A stretch of 64,000 bases of DNA from Streptomyces sp. Ru62 (lineage in GTDB: Bacteria; Actinomycetota; Actinomycetes; Streptomycetales; Streptomycetaceae), in assembly GCF_002920615.1 (NCBI RefSeq), contig NZ_PQSU01000025.1, positions 90,570-154,569 of the forward strand, written 5' to 3'. The notes under the pieces are model-generated. The model saw only the letters and a program-made list of their open reading frames with translations. It was not told where the DNA came from and did not search any database. The position numbers and the translations under genes are program-made. Shown here piece by piece: positions 63,610 through 64,000 of the stretch. Positions within the stretch are counted from its first letter, which is position 1; each line of letters starts with the position of its first letter.

Positions 63610-64000
63610 GTGCGCAAGGTGCTCATCGCCAACCGTGGCGAAATCGCTGTCCGCGTGGCCCGGGCCTGCCGGGACGCCGGGATCGCGAGCGTGGCCGTCT
63701 ACGCCGACCCGGACCGGGACGCTCTGCATGTCCGCGCCGCGGATGAGGCGTTCGCTCTGGGCGGTGACACCCCGGCCACCAGCTACCTGGTCATCGAGAA
63801 GATCTTGAACGCGGCGCGTGAGTCCGGCGCGGACGCCGTCCATCCGGGGTACGGCTTCCTGTCGGAGAACGCCGAATTCGCCCAGGCGGTGCTGGACGCC
63901 GGCCTGATCTGGATCGGCCCGCCGCCGCAGGCGATCCGCGACCTGGGCGACAAGGTCGCCGCCCGGCACATCGCCCAGCGCGCCGGCGCGCCGCTGGTCG
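63610..64000 (+). CDS. accA: Acyl-CoA carboxylase alpha (biotinylated) subunit, 5' part only
   Basis: The gene runs off the right edge after 130 codons. The GTG start has an excellent ribosome-binding site (AAGGAGGGA). The visible biotin-carboxylase N-domain (RKVLIANRGEIAVRVARAC, then HPGYGFLSENAEFAQAVLDAG and WIGPPPQAIRDLGDKVAARH) is diagnostic. The full protein should also carry ATP-grasp and biotin carrier domains, the lysine being charged by BirA encoded nearby. It would serve PccB and other beta subunits. Streptomycetes have two near-identical alpha genes, accA1 and accA2, and position alone suggests accA2. The promoter gap upstream holds repeated CAAAGAATC. Confidence 0.93.
   Translation, partial: MRKVLIANRGEIAVRVARACRDAGIASVAVYADPDRDALHVRAADEAFALGGDTPATSYLVIEKILNAARESGADAVHPGYGFLSENAEFAQAVLDAGLIWIGPPPQAIRDLGDKVAARHIAQRAGAPLV

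Noticed and set aside
1..64000. tRNA/rRNA genes, insertion sequences, integrases or attachment sites
   Set aside because: No cloverleaf, rRNA core sequence, transposase or recombinase protein was recognised on either strand; a tRNAscan and IS search would settle it.

Overview
The window is chromosomal DNA of a high-GC actinomycete, almost certainly a Streptomyces. The reasons are the very strong third-position G/C bias, frequent GTG and TTG starts, four-base stop/start overlaps, and marker genes for mycothiol metabolism (mca), the propionyl-CoA carboxylase PccB/epsilon pair, a Cya-type adenylate cyclase and an LAXTG-type surface protein. From memory, the order pckG - mca - greA - ilvA - metB - hutH - cya - birA - pccB - accA resembles the core chromosome of S. 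coelicolor; I could not check this by alignment. No prophage, insertion sequence, tRNA, rRNA or CRISPR array was seen.

Layout. 0-2.3 kb: a truncated gene running off the left edge, an alanine-type aminotransferase (alaA) and a small helical protein. 2.6-7.0 kb: a tight four-gene operon (anchored binding protein, TelA-like protein, binding/von Willebrand A lipoprotein, XpaC-like membrane protein). 7.0-15.3 kb: a secreted propeller protein, pckG, a hemolysin III-type protein, an MFS exporter with its TetR regulator, a Ub-Mut7C protein and a small membrane protein. 15.3-21.1 kb: a cell-surface glycan locus (copper radical oxidase, polytopic glycosyltransferase, processive GT2, truncated GT2). 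21.2-29.1 kb: a YyaL-type thioredoxin-fold protein, a membrane STAND ATPase with TPRs, mca with a small membrane partner, a DUF4307 protein and greA.

29.1-35.3 kb: a DrrAB-like ABC exporter with a strong promoter/operator, ilvA, a MarR regulator, a degenerate sigma-factor cassette and metB. 35.4-39.7 kb: an M48 metallopeptidase between two paralogous membrane-anchored repeat proteins. 39.7-43.5 kb: msrA, an S51-like hydrolase, and a zinc alcohol dehydrogenase divergent from an XRE/MmyB regulator. 43.5-52.6 kb: envelope functions (1105-residue subtilase, MacB-like ABC transporter, L,D-transpeptidase lipoprotein, LADTG surface protein, another lipoprotein). 52.6-59.0 kb: hutH, a GAF-GGDEF diguanylate cyclase, an enoyl-CoA hydratase, a Pro/Thr-rich membrane protein and cya. 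59.0-64 kb: biotin ligase divergent from pccB-pccE, a 42-residue membrane protein, maf, a four-helix membrane protein and the start of the biotinylated alpha subunit.

How the genes fit together: birA biotinylates the carboxylase alpha subunit that works with PccB and PccE to make methylmalonyl-CoA/malonyl-CoA. pckG, alaA, ilvA, metB and hutH link gluconeogenesis with amino-acid turnover. Cya (cAMP) and the GGDEF protein (c-di-GMP) lie close together. Much of the rest builds or polices the envelope. The least described units are the TelA/vWA operon, the M48/twin-repeat-protein unit, the oxidase/glycosyltransferase locus and the STAND ATPase. Between genes there are many perfect hairpins at convergent ends, several palindromic operator candidates, and a Streptomyces-type 3'-end repeat that has expanded into a tandem array at 55.5-56.0 kb.
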